DNA of 64,000 nt from contig JAUJNF010000001.1 in assembly GCA_030446485.1 (NCBI GenBank), positions 539,964 through 603,963 of the forward strand, written 5' to 3'. This DNA comes from Thermoleophilaceae bacterium. GTDB taxonomy: Bacteria > Actinomycetota > Thermoleophilia > Solirubrobacterales > Thermoleophilaceae. Below are positions 8,736-16,535 of the stretch, piece by piece. Below the pieces are notes generated by a model that was given only the letters and a program-made list of their open reading frames with translations, ran no database searches and was not told the DNA's origin. Within the stretch, counting starts at the first letter, position 1. Every line of letters begins with the position of its first letter. Both the position numbers and the translations under genes were made by a program.

Positions 8736-8861
8736 CGGGAATCTAGACGGCGGACGCGCCGTGCGGCGGCTCGGCCGAAACGCGCGCCGTCTCGCCCGAG
8801 CCGATCAGGAGGCGGCAGGTTCGGCCTAACGCGCTCGCCAGCCACGGGCACGCTTACGTGG

Positions 8862-10031
8862 CTACGACCCGCCGCTCGATAGGGGCTCCGGTCGCCCGAG
8901 GTAGTAGCCCTGCCCGTGCGAGGCACCCAGGGCGCGCAGTACCTCGAGCTCTGCCTCCGTCTCGATGCCCTCGGCCACGATCACGGCACCGGTCTGTTGG
9001 CCGAACGAGATGAGGGCAGAGGTGAGCGCCCGGACGGCGTGGTTGGTTTCGACGTGCCTCGTCAGGTCCAGGTCCAGCTTGATGATGTCCGGCGCGAAGC
9101 GCAGGATGTGGCGCAGGCTCGCGAATCCGGCGCCGGCGTCGTCGATCGCGATTCGAACGCCGCGCGCACGGAGCATGTCGAGCCCCGCGCCGGCCGCCTC
9201 ATAGTCCTCCACCGGAGCGTGCTCGGTGATCTCGACTATCAGCCGCTCGGCCGGAAGGCCATCGAGCATCTCGAGGAAGCCTTCGCAGAACGCGACCTGG
9301 GGCGACAGGTTGACCGCGAGCGACACCTCCGCCGGCATCGCCGGCATGTGGGCTGCCGCCGCCCGGAGCGCGGCCAGCTCGAGATCGGCGCCCAGCCCGA
9401 CCGCGGCAGCGTCGCCAAACCACAGATCGGGTGTGCGCCGAGGCTCGAGCGGGAACCGTGCCAGCGCCTCGAAGGCGATCACGCGCCCGGTCTCCAGCTC
9501 GACGATCGGCTGGAAGACCATCGCGATCAGGTGCTCATCCAGTATGCGGCGGACGTTGTTGACCTGAGCATCCAGATGCTCTTCGGCTCGCTCCGCGCGG
9601 ACGAGGTGGTCCGCCAGCTCACCGACGACTCCGCCCGTAACCTCCGCGGAGAGCGACCCCTCGCCCTCCGCGGTGCGACGGATCGCCACCAGGACCTCAG
9701 CGGAGGAGGAAGGCTTTACGAGGTAACCGGTCGCGCCGGCGCGCAGCATCTCGACGACGGTCTCGTGATCCTGGTGGCCCGACAGGGCGATGACATGAGT
9801 CGCCGGGGACATTCGACGGATCTCCCGCGCCGCCCGCGGCCCCCCGCCAGCCGGCATCGTGACGTCGAGGACCGCGACATGGGGCTGGGCCTCCTCGGCG
9901 AGGCGAATGGCCTCGTGCGCATCCCGGGCTACACCGACGAGCTCCAGCGATGGGTCTCGTGTGACGATCTCTCCGAGCGCGAGCCGCATCGCGGAGTCGT
10001 CGTCGGCGATGAGGATCCGGAGCGGGTCCAT
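8862..10031 (-). CDS. Response regulator with EAL cyclic-di-GMP phosphodiesterase domain
   Basis: A 389-residue protein: receiver domain (about 4-120; phosphoacceptor Asp in HVAVLDVTMP, conserved Lys in GYLVKPSSSAE), a short coiled linker, then an EAL domain (about 160-380). The EAL core keeps the metal and catalytic residues: FEALAR, NLSP, EITEH, IAIDDAGAGFASL, IIKLD, VAEGIET and GQGYYLGRP. It should therefore hydrolyse c-di-GMP when phosphorylated. No histidine kinase gene is adjacent, so the partner is elsewhere. REC-EAL without DNA-binding domain resembles the PvrR/RocR type. Confidence 0.92.
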   Translation of the reverse strand: MDPLRILIADDDSAMRLALGEIVTRDPSLELVGVARDAHEAIRLAEEAQPHVAVLDVTMPAGGGPRAAREIRRMSPATHVIALSGHQDHETVVEMLRAGATGYLVKPSSSAEVLVAIRRTAEGEGSLSAEVTGGVVGELADHLVRAERAEEHLDAQVNNVRRILDEHLIAMVFQPIVELETGRVIAFEALARFPLEPRRTPDLWFGDAAAVGLGADLELAALRAAAAHMPAMPAEVSLAVNLSPQVAFCEGFLEMLDGLPAERLIVEITEHAPVEDYEAAGAGLDMLRARGVRIAIDDAGAGFASLRHILRFAPDIIKLDLDLTRHVETNHAVRALTSALISFGQQTGAVIVAEGIETEAELEVLRALGASHGQGYYLGRPEPLSSGGS

Positions 10032-10214
10032 TCAGGCGGTGGGAGGCCTGGCGATCGACGTGTCAGACACCCGAGAACCGAACCGCTCTGCGTGTCGATG
10101 GTCTCAAGGTCCGGATCGTAAGCCATCTCCGAGCGTCCGGCGTCACCTCGACCCGGACCACCTGCGACATGCTCGAGACCTCTTTCAGCCCAAGCTTGGC
10201 ACCCGCCTCGCAGA

Positions 10215-10303
10215 CGGAGAGGGCGGGATTCGAACCCGCGATGGGGTGTGAACCCCATACTCGCTTAGCAGGCGAGTGCCTTCAGCCACTCGGCCACCTC
10301 TCC
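10215..10303 (-). tRNA. tRNA-Ser (anticodon GCT)
   Basis: The reverse complement gives acceptor GGAGAGG/CCTCTCC, anticodon stem CTCGC/GCGAG with loop CTGCTAA (anticodon GCT), a long variable arm and T-loop TTCGAAT; discriminator G, 89 nt, no CCA. It abuts the DUF2993 gene, whose ATG is 17 bp further on the opposite strand. Confidence 0.95.
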
Positions 10304-10320
10304 CAACTAGGCTCGATTGT

Positions 10321-10947
10321 ATGCGGCATGGGCGCCTGCTCATCGGGACGGGCCTGGCCGTGCTGGGGGCGCTCGCGCTCACGCAGCTGCTGCTCCCTCG
10401 CTACGTCGAGCGCCGCACCGAGGAGCGGCTCACCGAAGCGGGTGGGGCGGCGGACGTGTCGGTGAGCGCCTTCCCGGCCGTGCGGCTACTCAGATCGGAC
10501 GGCGACCGGATCCGCGTACGCAGCGAGCGCCTGGCCATCGAGCTCGGCGATGACCGGGAGCCCGTGCTCGAGCGGCTGGACGGCTTCGACGAGGTGGACG
10601 TCGAGGTGAGGGACCTACGCGCCGGCCCGTTCACCGGGCAGACCTTCCGCCTCACGCGCGCCGGCGGGTCGGAGACCTATGCGCTCAGGCTCAGCGCAAC
10701 GGTAACCGCCCGGGGGCTGTCGGAGTACGCCGCCGCGACGCTCGGCGGCGGCCTCGGCGCGCTCGTGATGGGGCTCTCGAGCCAGCTGCTCGCTCCTGAC
10801 GGCGCGCCGATCCCCATAGAGCTCGACGCGGAGCTCGCGAGCCGCGACGGGCGGGCGGAGCTGGTGTCGGGAGGCGGCACGGTGGCCGGCGTTCCGGCGG
10901 GCCCGCTGGCCGAGGCCCTGGCCGGCGCGGTGGCGGCGCGCCTGTAG
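10321..10947 (+). CDS. DUF2993/LmeA-like phospholipid-binding protein
   Basis: About 208 residues starting at the ATG at 10321; an earlier in-frame ATG at 10276 lies inside the tRNA and is unlikely. An N-terminal hydrophobic signal-anchor (LIGTGLAVLGALALTQLLLP) is followed by the typical DUF2993 pattern: VERRTEERLTEAGG, VSAFPAVRLLRSDGDRIRV, and a Gly/Val-rich C-terminus with GTVAGVPAGPLAEAL. Mycobacterial LmeA of this family binds phospholipids and takes part in mannan elongation. TAGGCT 7 nt before the ATG suggests a leaderless transcript. Confidence 0.75.
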   Translation: MRHGRLLIGTGLAVLGALALTQLLLPRYVERRTEERLTEAGGAADVSVSAFPAVRLLRSDGDRIRVRSERLAIELGDDREPVLERLDGFDEVDVEVRDLRAGPFTGQTFRLTRAGGSETYALRLSATVTARGLSEYAAATLGGGLGALVMGLSSQLLAPDGAPIPIELDAELASRDGRAELVSGGGTVAGVPAGPLAEALAGAVAARL

Positions 10948-10991
10948 CTCGCCGGGGATTCGCCCGTGGCGGCCGAGGGTAAGCGCCAGTC

Positions 10992-11225
10992 ATGCAGACA
11001 CCTCCAGGCCCCACCCTCGAAGTTCCCGGACCCGTCATCCCCGAGCAGCCGTCCCCCTCGCCGGGCGGACCCGACGTGCCGGACCACCCGGGCACGCCAG
11101 TGCCCGCCCCCGACGGACCCGCCGAGCCGCAGCCGGCCCCGCCGACGGAGCCCCAGCCCGGCGCCCCCGACGTGCCGACCACCGACCCGGTCGGCCCGGA
11201 GATCCCGGACTCGCCTCCCGCCTGA
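10992..11225 (+). CDS. Proline-rich small protein, unknown function
   Basis: A 77-residue frame, almost half Pro and acidic or Gly residues (EPQPAPPTEPQPGAPDVP). It has no hydrophobic segment and no recognised domain. It lies between the LmeA-like gene and the sigma factor. Low-complexity composition makes coding status uncertain; the codon third-position GC is like its neighbours. Confidence 0.45.
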   Translation: MQTPPGPTLEVPGPVIPEQPSPSPGGPDVPDHPGTPVPAPDGPAEPQPAPPTEPQPGAPDVPTTDPVGPEIPDSPPA

Positions 11226-11269
11226 GATCGACCAGCGGGCCGACCCCCCTCAGGCCGTAAGCTAGACCC

Positions 11270-12331
11270 ATGGTGGAGGAGACCGCGGGCATCTCAGACG
11301 CGCGCGTAGCGGTCTTCCTCGAGCGCGGTGAGGAGGCCGGATGCGTGAACCTCTCCGAGCTCAACGAGCTCGTTCAGGCGCTCGAGCTCGCAGACGACGA
11401 GGTGGCCGCCGTCCACGACCAGATCGACCAGCGCTCGATCGACCTCAGCGACGACTGCGGCCGGCAGGAGGTCGAGTCCACCAAGTACGTGACCACCGAG
11501 CTGGCCACGAACACCACGGACGCGCTCCAGCTCTTCCTCAACGAGATCAGCCGCTATCCGCTGCTCACCGCCGCCGAGGAGATCGACCTCGCCAAGCGGA
11601 TCGAGCGCGGTGAGCCGGATGCCAAGGCGCGCATGATCAACTCGAACCTGCGCCTGGTGGTGTCGATAGCGCGCAAGTACCAGGGCCAGGAGCTCGGGCT
11701 GCTCGACCTCATCCAGGAAGGCATCCTCGGCCTGATCCGGGCAAGCGAGAAGTTCGACTGGCGGCGCGGCTACAAGTTCTCCACCTACGCCACCTTCTGG
11801 ATCCGCCAGGCCATCCAGCGCGGCATGGCCAACAAGTCGCGCACGATCCGGATCCCGGTGCACATCGGCCAGCGCGAACGCAAGATCGCTCGCGCCCGGC
11901 GCGAGCTGGCGGCCCGGCTCGGCCGCGAGGCCACCGACGAGGAGGTGGCCATCGAGACCGACCTTCCGCTGCGCCAGGTGGAGGAGGTCGAAGAGGCCGC
12001 CCGCACGGTCACGAGCCTGGACCGCCCCGTCGGCGAGGAGGGCGATACCACCTTCGGCGACCTCCTGCCGAGCGACCAGCCGGCACCCGAGGAGGAGGTC
12101 GAGGTGAGCCTGCGCGAGGAGAAGCTGCGCCAAGCCGTCGACCAGCTGCCGGAGCGCGAGCGCGAGGTGGTGCGGCTGCGCTACGGGATCAACGGGGACG
12201 AGCCCACGCCGCTGCGGGAGACCGGGCACCGTCTGGGCATCTCACCCGAGCGGGTCAGCCAGGTGGAGTCGCGCGCCCTGCGCAGGCTGGCGGGCACGCG
12301 CGAGATCGAATCGCTCCGCGAGGCGGCCTGA
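11270..12331 (+). CDS. RNA polymerase sigma-70 factor, SigA/RpoD-like
   Basis: 353 residues with sigma regions 1.2 to 4.2. Region 1.2 (ALQLFLNEISRYPLLTAAEE, about 85-110), region 2 with the -10 recognition helix (YKFSTYATFWIRQAIQR), region 3 (RIPVHIGQRERKI) and region 4.2 HTH (LRETGHRLGISPERVSQVE) are intact. An about 80-residue acidic N-terminus resembles a short region 1.1. It could be the housekeeping factor or a SigB/HrdB-like paralogue; the short N-terminus favours the second. TAAGCT lies 6 nt before the ATG. Two small highly charged genes follow in tight succession. Confidence 0.9.
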   Translation: MVEETAGISDARVAVFLERGEEAGCVNLSELNELVQALELADDEVAAVHDQIDQRSIDLSDDCGRQEVESTKYVTTELATNTTDALQLFLNEISRYPLLTAAEEIDLAKRIERGEPDAKARMINSNLRLVVSIARKYQGQELGLLDLIQEGILGLIRASEKFDWRRGYKFSTYATFWIRQAIQRGMANKSRTIRIPVHIGQRERKIARARRELAARLGREATDEEVAIETDLPLRQVEEVEEAARTVTSLDRPVGEEGDTTFGDLLPSDQPAPEEEVEVSLREEKLRQAVDQLPEREREVVRLRYGINGDEPTPLRETGHRLGISPERVSQVESRALRRLAGTREIESLREAA

Positions 12332-12333
12332 GG

Positions 12334-12534
12334 GTGAGCGAGGACCCGATCACGCAGGAGCTGCGCGTGGAGCAGTTCCGGCGCGAGGATGCCGAACGGG
12401 AGCGCGCCGAGGCCGCCCCGGACGAGCAGGAGGAGGCCCAGCACGAGCGGCGCGCCGACAAGGCCGCCTACCTGCGCGCGAAGCTCGAGGACCGTGCCGT
12501 GGCCGAGAGACGTGCAGCAGACGAGGAGGGCTGA
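12334..12534 (+). CDS. Small charged helical protein, unknown
   Basis: 66 residues, GTG start 2 bp after the sigma factor stop. Almost entirely Glu/Arg/Ala-rich helix (RVEQFRREDAERERAEAAPD). No family recognised. Tight spacing suggests cotranslation with the sigma factor and possibly a role linked to it, which is inference. Confidence 0.6.
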   Translation: MSEDPITQELRVEQFRREDAERERAEAAPDEQEEAQHERRADKAAYLRAKLEDRAVAERRAADEEG

Positions 12535-12536
12535 CA

Positions 12537-12749
12537 GTGGAGGATCCCGGAGACAGGCTGGACGAGCTGGAGGCCGAGGCCGACCGGCTCGAGAAGCGGT
12601 CCGAGGAGGTCGGGGAGCAGGCCGACCGGGCGGAGGGCGACTGGGAGGCCAAGAAGCAGGACGACTCCGTTCCGGGCGCTCAGCCGTCTGAGGCTGAGCG
12701 TGACGGTGGCAGCACGACGGCCGATGCCGCCGACGCCGCCGGTCAGTAG
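12537..12749 (+). CDS. Small acidic coiled-coil protein, unknown
   Basis: 70 residues, GTG start 2 bp after the preceding stop. The N-terminal half is a heptad-rich helix (DRLDELEAEADRLEKRSEEV); the C-terminal half is disordered and Ala/Asp-rich. It is the third member of the sigma factor unit. No known family. Confidence 0.6.
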   Translation: MEDPGDRLDELEAEADRLEKRSEEVGEQADRAEGDWEAKKQDDSVPGAQPSEAERDGGSTTADAADAAGQ

Positions 12750-12754
12750 GCAGG

Positions 12755-13195
12755 CTAGCTTCGGCGGAGCGAGCGCAGTAGGAAGTCCACCTGGTTCTGC
12801 TTGCGCAGGATCAGGTGCTCCATCAAATGCTCCAGTGCCTCCGACCGCCCCTCGTTGCCGGAGGGAGGGATCACCCGCTTGAGGGCGTCGATGGCCTCGG
12901 TCTCGGTCTCGATCAGCCGCTCCACCGCCTCACGCGAGTCCCCGCTCCAGGTGAGCGCCGCCACCTCGACGGTGGGATCGCCACCCAGCGCCGTGATCTT
13001 CTCCACCAGGCGCCGGGCGTCCGCCAGATCGTCCTGCGCGAACGAGTGCATCTTGTCTCCGAAGGCCTGGTACTCGAGCCCGAAGACGCTGCCTGAGTTG
13101 ACGGTGTACTGAAGCGCCGAGCGGTACTGCAGGGAGAGCGCTCCGTTGAGCGCGGCGAGCACCTCCTCGACCTTCATCGGATCCTCGTCGCTCAC
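12755..13195 (-). CDS. Ferritin-like (bacterioferritin-type) protein
   Basis: 146 residues from GTG, forming a predicted four-helix bundle. Potential di-iron ligands fall in the expected places: Glu in VEEVLAALNGALSLQYRSAL, Asp/His in MHSFAQDDLADARRLVEKI, Glu in LIETETEAID and Glu/His in ALEHLMEHLILRKQ. Such proteins store or oxidise iron or protect DNA. It is convergent with the small sigma-linked genes. The exact subfamily (bacterioferritin, Dps-like or YciF-like) is not settled. Confidence 0.75.
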   Translation of the reverse strand: MSDEDPMKVEEVLAALNGALSLQYRSALQYTVNSGSVFGLEYQAFGDKMHSFAQDDLADARRLVEKITALGGDPTVEVAALTWSGDSREAVERLIETETEAIDALKRVIPPSGNEGRSEALEHLMEHLILRKQNQVDFLLRSLRRS

Positions 13196-13277
13196 CGCCC
13201 GGCTTTATAGCGGGCGGCAAGGACCGATCCGCGGCGGGTGACTCGGCCCCCGCTCCCTCCGAGTGCTCGCTTGTCAG

Positions 13278-13366
13278 CGGAGGGGGAGGGATTCGAACCC
13301 TCGAACGAGCTCACGCCCGTTACCGGTTTTCAAGACCGGCGCAATCAACCGCTCTGCCACCCCTCC
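13278..13366 (-). tRNA. tRNA-Ser (anticodon TGA)
   Basis: The reverse complement gives acceptor GGAGGGG/CCCCTCC, anticodon stem CCGGT/ACCGG with loop CTTGAAA (anticodon TGA), long variable arm and T-arm GAGGG-TTCGAAT-CCCTC; discriminator G, 89 nt, no CCA. Confidence 0.95.
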
Positions 13367-13564
13367 GGTGGCCCGTCGGGTGAGTCCGCGGAACGTCGCC
13401 ATCAGCGGCGACGCCCGAGCCTCCTCGTCCGGCGCGTGGAATGCCTGTGCGAATGGTAGGCGTGCCGAGCCGCTTGCTCGACACGTCACCCGCCATGTGT
13501 CCAACTTCGGGTCGGGGTCAGGGTTGAAGGGAACGAGAGGTCAAACGAGAGAGGGAGAGACCTG

Positions 13565-13807
13565 ATGGTGATAGGCGGAGTGATCGCGTTCTGCGTGCTG
13601 GTGCTGGTGCTGGCGTTCCTGCTGCCGAGGATGTCGAGACATGTAGAGCGCGGTGGCGACTCCGTGCTCGGGGTCGGCCAGCGCGGCGGTGCAAAGGCGC
13701 CCGGTCCGGTCGGCCGCCTGCTTTCGAAGTCGTTCGGTAAGTCGCGCAGCGCGGTTGGCAAGAGCGGCTCCACGGGCCGCAAGGGTCGCGGCAAACTGCC
13801 GCTCTAA
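13565..13807 (+). CDS. Small single-span membrane protein
   Basis: 80 residues. One N-terminal TM helix (VIGGVIAFCVLVLVLAFLLP) followed by a basic, Gly/Ser/Lys-rich cytosolic tail. A purine-rich ribosome-binding stretch (GAGAGAC) precedes the ATG. It resembles small DUF6411-type actinobacterial proteins of unknown function. It converges on serS. Confidence 0.65.
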   Translation: MVIGGVIAFCVLVLVLAFLLPRMSRHVERGGDSVLGVGQRGGAKAPGPVGRLLSKSFGKSRSAVGKSGSTGRKGRGKLPL

Positions 13808-13845
13808 CGCTCCGGCGAGTTCGCTCGGAGCGGGCACGGCTCCCA

Positions 13846-15093
13846 CTATCGCTCGGCGGGTGCTCGAATCGTCTCGGGCGCCCCGTACGCGTGTAACGCC
13901 GCCGGGATCCTCACGCTCCCGTCCTCGTGCTGGCCGTTCTCGGCCAGGGCTATGATCGTCCGGCCCACGGCCACCGCGGTGCCGTTCAGCGTGTGCACGT
14001 GCTCGGGGGAGCCCGAGCCGTCCGGGCGGTGGCGCACGTCCAGCCGCCGGGCCTGGAAGTCGGTGGTGTTCGAGCACGACGTGAGCTCGCGGTAACGCTC
14101 CTGACCCGGCAGCCACGCCTCTAGGTCGTACTTCTTGGTGGCCGACGCCCCGAGGTCCCAGGCCGCGATGTTCACCACGCGGTAGGGGATCTCGAGCTCG
14201 GTGAGCAGCTCCTCCTCGATCGCCAGCAGGCGCTCGTGCTCGCCGGCCGACTCCTCCGGCGCGACGAACGCGAACATCTCGACCTTGTCGAACTGGTGCA
14301 CGCGGAAGATGCCGCGCGTGTCCCGGCCGGCCGCGCCGGCCTCGCGGCGAAAGCACGGTGAGAAGCCGGCGTAGCGCAGGGGAAGCTCCGCCACGATCTC
14401 GCCGGCGTGCAGCGACGCCAGCGGCACCTCAGAGGTGCCCACCAGGTACAGGTCGTCCTCCGGTAGGTGGTAGAGCTGCTGCTCGGTGTCGGGTAGAAAG
14501 CCGGTCCCGAATAGGGCCTCCTCGCGCACGAGCACCGGCGGGATCACCGGCGTGAAGCCGTGGCCGTCGAGCTTGTCGAGCGCCCAGCGCACGAGCGCGA
14601 GCTCGAGCATCACGAGCGGGCCCTTGAGGTAGGCGAAGCGCGATCCCGACACGCGCGCGCCGGCCTCCATGTCCACGAGGCCGTCGAGCAGCTCTAGGTG
14701 GTCGCGGCCGGTGGCGCCGGCCTCCCCCACCTCGCGCAGCACCTCGTCCTCGGCCGGAGCGCTCTCGGCGGCGAGGTTCGGCAGGGCGATCATCCGCGTC
14801 CGTAGCGCCTCCTCGGCGGCGGTCAGCTCGGCCTGCATCGTCTTCACGCCGCCCGCCACCTCCTTCATCTCGGCGATCGCCGCCGACGCGTCCTCCCCGG
14901 CGCGCTTGGCCTGGCCGATGCGCTCGCTGGCCGCGTTCTGCGTGGCGCGCAGGGCCTCGAGTGCGGGCAGCAGCTCGCGCCGGCGCGCGTCGAGAGCGAT
15001 GACCTCGTCGAGGCGCGAGCCGTCGACCCGGCGCCGCTCGAGCCCGGCCCGAACCGTCTCGGGCTCGCGGCGGATCAGCCTGAGATCGAGTAC
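13846..15093 (-). CDS. serS: Serine--tRNA ligase
   Basis: Charges tRNA-Ser with serine. The first ATG in frame (14868) would remove the whole N-terminal coiled-coil arm; upstream the same frame reads LDLRLIRREPETVRAGLERR, the standard SerRS N-terminus, giving 415 residues. The class II motifs are present: motif 2 (FSPCFRREAGAAGRDTRG) and motif 3 (LNGTAVAVGRTIIALAEN), plus the TSEVPLASLH serine pocket. The codon at the expected start (15091-15093) is GTA, preceded by a good Shine-Dalgarno GGAGGGG and by an in-frame TAG, so the start is non-canonical or altered by an error. Two tRNA-Ser genes lie within 5 kb. Confidence 0.93.
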   Translation of the reverse strand, partial: VLDLRLIRREPETVRAGLERRRVDGSRLDEVIALDARRRELLPALEALRATQNAASERIGQAKRAGEDASAAIAEMKEVAGGVKTMQAELTAAEEALRTRMIALPNLAAESAPAEDEVLREVGEAGATGRDHLELLDGLVDMEAGARVSGSRFAYLKGPLVMLELALVRWALDKLDGHGFTPVIPPVLVREEALFGTGFLPDTEQQLYHLPEDDLYLVGTSEVPLASLHAGEIVAELPLRYAGFSPCFRREAGAAGRDTRGIFRVHQFDKVEMFAFVAPEESAGEHERLLAIEEELLTELEIPYRVVNIAAWDLGASATKKYDLEAWLPGQERYRELTSCSNTTDFQARRLDVRHRPDGSGSPEHVHTLNGTAVAVGRTIIALAENGQHEDGSVRIPAALHAYGAPETIRAPAER

Positions 15094-15111
15094 CGGAGCC
15101 CCTCCGGGTGC

Positions 15112-15558
15112 CTACTCTTGCGGGGCAGTGGGGTCGTCGGAGTCGTTGGCGGTGGGATCGCCGCCGGCGCTCGACGAGTCGGGCGTCTCGCGGCCCGCGT
15201 ACTCCGCCAGGAACCTCGACACCACCTCGGCGTCCTCGCCGACCACGATGTTGGCGGGCATGATCGCGCCCGAGAAGCCGCCGTTCTGAATCGCGTAGAG
15301 CACGTCCTCGTAGGACTCGCCGCGGGTGTTGAAGTTGGGCCCGTTGGTGCGCTCGCCGCCGGACAGCTGGCGCGCGGGCTTGGACCCCTGCGACGCCGCG
15401 GCCTCGAGCGTGTGACAGCCGCTGCAGCGCTCGCGAAAGAGCACCGCGCCACGGTGCAGGGGGTCGTCCTGGGCCACTTCGATCTCCGATCCGCACCCCG
15501 CTCCGACCAGCGCGAGGGCGGTCATGGCGCCCAGCAGACGTGTTCTCGGCCGCCTCAT
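15112..15558 (-). CDS. Lipoprotein cytochrome c
   Basis: About 148 residues. Signal peptide with lipobox (ALVGAGC) and a single haem motif CSGCH near residue 45 in FRERCSGCHTLEAAASQG. The distal Met ligand is probably in GAIMPANIV. A disordered Asp/Ser-rich tail follows. It should be a membrane-anchored electron carrier outside the cell membrane. ATG at 15558 or 15567 can start it. It is divergent from a blue-copper lipoprotein with only 13-22 bp between, and the two share an overlapping -10 region. Confidence 0.85.
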   Translation of the reverse strand: MRRPRTRLLGAMTALALVGAGCGSEIEVAQDDPLHRGAVLFRERCSGCHTLEAAASQGSKPARQLSGGERTNGPNFNTRGESYEDVLYAIQNGGFSGAIMPANIVVGEDAEVVSRFLAEYAGRETPDSSSAGGDPTANDSDDPTAPQE

Positions 15559-15565
15559 CGCGGCC

Positions 15566-15572
15566 ATACTAT
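15566..15572. promoter_or_regulatory. overlapping divergent -10 elements
   Basis: The heptamer ATACTAT contains TACTAT on the plus strand (8 nt before the ATG at 15581) and TAGTAT on the minus strand (7 nt before the ATG at 15558). One near-symmetric element may drive both the cytochrome c and cupredoxin genes as leaderless transcripts. Confidence 0.5.
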
Positions 15573-15580
15573 CCAGCCGG

Positions 15581-15985
15581 ATGCGGCCCAATCTCTCCTG
15601 CGCGCGCCATCTGGGAGCGGTCGCGGTGATCCTGGCGCTGACGGCAACGACCGGCTGCGGCGGAGATGACGAGGAGGGCGGGCGCACCGTCACGGTGCCC
15701 GCGATGCAGGCCGTGGGGGTGACGGGCGACGAGTACAGGTTCGATCCGGAGAACGTGGTAGTCGAGGGCGGCGGAGTGGTTGCTCTTTCGTTCTCGAACG
15801 AGGGCTCGCTCGCCCACAACCTGAAGGTGCTGCGCGGCGACGACGAGCTCGGCGGAACCGAGACCTTCGAGGGCGGGAAGGCGGAGACCGCCGAGGTGAG
15901 GCTCGAGCCCGGCAGCTACCGGCTGGTGTGCACCGTGGGAGATCACGAGGACCTGGGCATGACCGGCACGCTCGAGGTTCGCTGA
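15581..15985 (+). CDS. Plastocyanin-like cupredoxin lipoprotein
   Basis: 134 residues with a signal peptide and lipobox (TATTGCGG). The cupredoxin fold carries a type 1 copper site: His in SLAHNLKVL, then Cys, His and Met in LVCTVGDHEDLGM. It is a periplasm-side or membrane-anchored single-electron carrier, likely the partner of the divergent cytochrome c. The flavin reductase gene starts 3 bp after its stop. Confidence 0.88.
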   Translation: MRPNLSCARHLGAVAVILALTATTGCGGDDEEGGRTVTVPAMQAVGVTGDEYRFDPENVVVEGGGVVALSFSNEGSLAHNLKVLRGDDELGGTETFEGGKAETAEVRLEPGSYRLVCTVGDHEDLGMTGTLEVR

Positions 15986-15988
15986 GCG

Positions 15989-16471
15989 ATGGAGCGCACG
16001 CTCGACGTCGCCTCCTACCGCGCGGCCGTCGGGCAGATGCCCACGGGCGTGACCGTGATCACGAGCGTCGGCGAGCGCGGGCCGTCCGGACTGACCGCGA
16101 GTGCCGTCTGCTCACTGTCGCTCGACCCGGTGCTGTTCGTGGTCTGCATGGACCTCGGCTCGCGCACCCTGGCCGCGGTGCGGCACTCCGGAAGGGTGGG
16201 GGTGAACGTGCTGGCCGAGGATCAGCGGTGGCTGGCGGCCCACTTCGCGAGCAAGGCTCCGGAGCACGAGAAGTTCGGCACGATCGAGCACCGGGAGATC
16301 GACGGCGTTCCGGTGCTGAACGGCGTGGTGGCGTGGCTCACCGGCGAGCTGCGCGAGCTGCTGCCCGGCGGCGATCACATGATTGGCGTGGCCGAGGTGG
16401 TGAGCGCCGACGCACCTGGTGGCGCCCCGCTCGTGCACCATCGGGGGGTGTACCGGGCGCTGAGTGAGTGA
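15989..16471 (+). CDS. Flavin reductase-like (FMN-binding split barrel) protein
   Basis: 160 residues matching the flavin reductase-like domain: QMPTGVTVITSVGERGPSGLT (binds FMN), AVCSLSLDPVLFVVCMD, GRVGVNVLAEDQRWLAAHFA and HHRGVYR at the end. Such enzymes supply reduced flavin to monooxygenases or act on their own. No monooxygenase lies next to it. It probably shares a transcript with the cupredoxin gene. Confidence 0.88.
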   Translation: MERTLDVASYRAAVGQMPTGVTVITSVGERGPSGLTASAVCSLSLDPVLFVVCMDLGSRTLAAVRHSGRVGVNVLAEDQRWLAAHFASKAPEHEKFGTIEHREIDGVPVLNGVVAWLTGELRELLPGGDHMIGVAEVVSADAPGGAPLVHHRGVYRALSE

Positions 16472-16535
16472 GGCGGCGCGGGCCTCCCGGGTGAGGGCGG
16501 CCTCCCGGCCGGAGAAAGCCGATGAGTGGCGCTCC

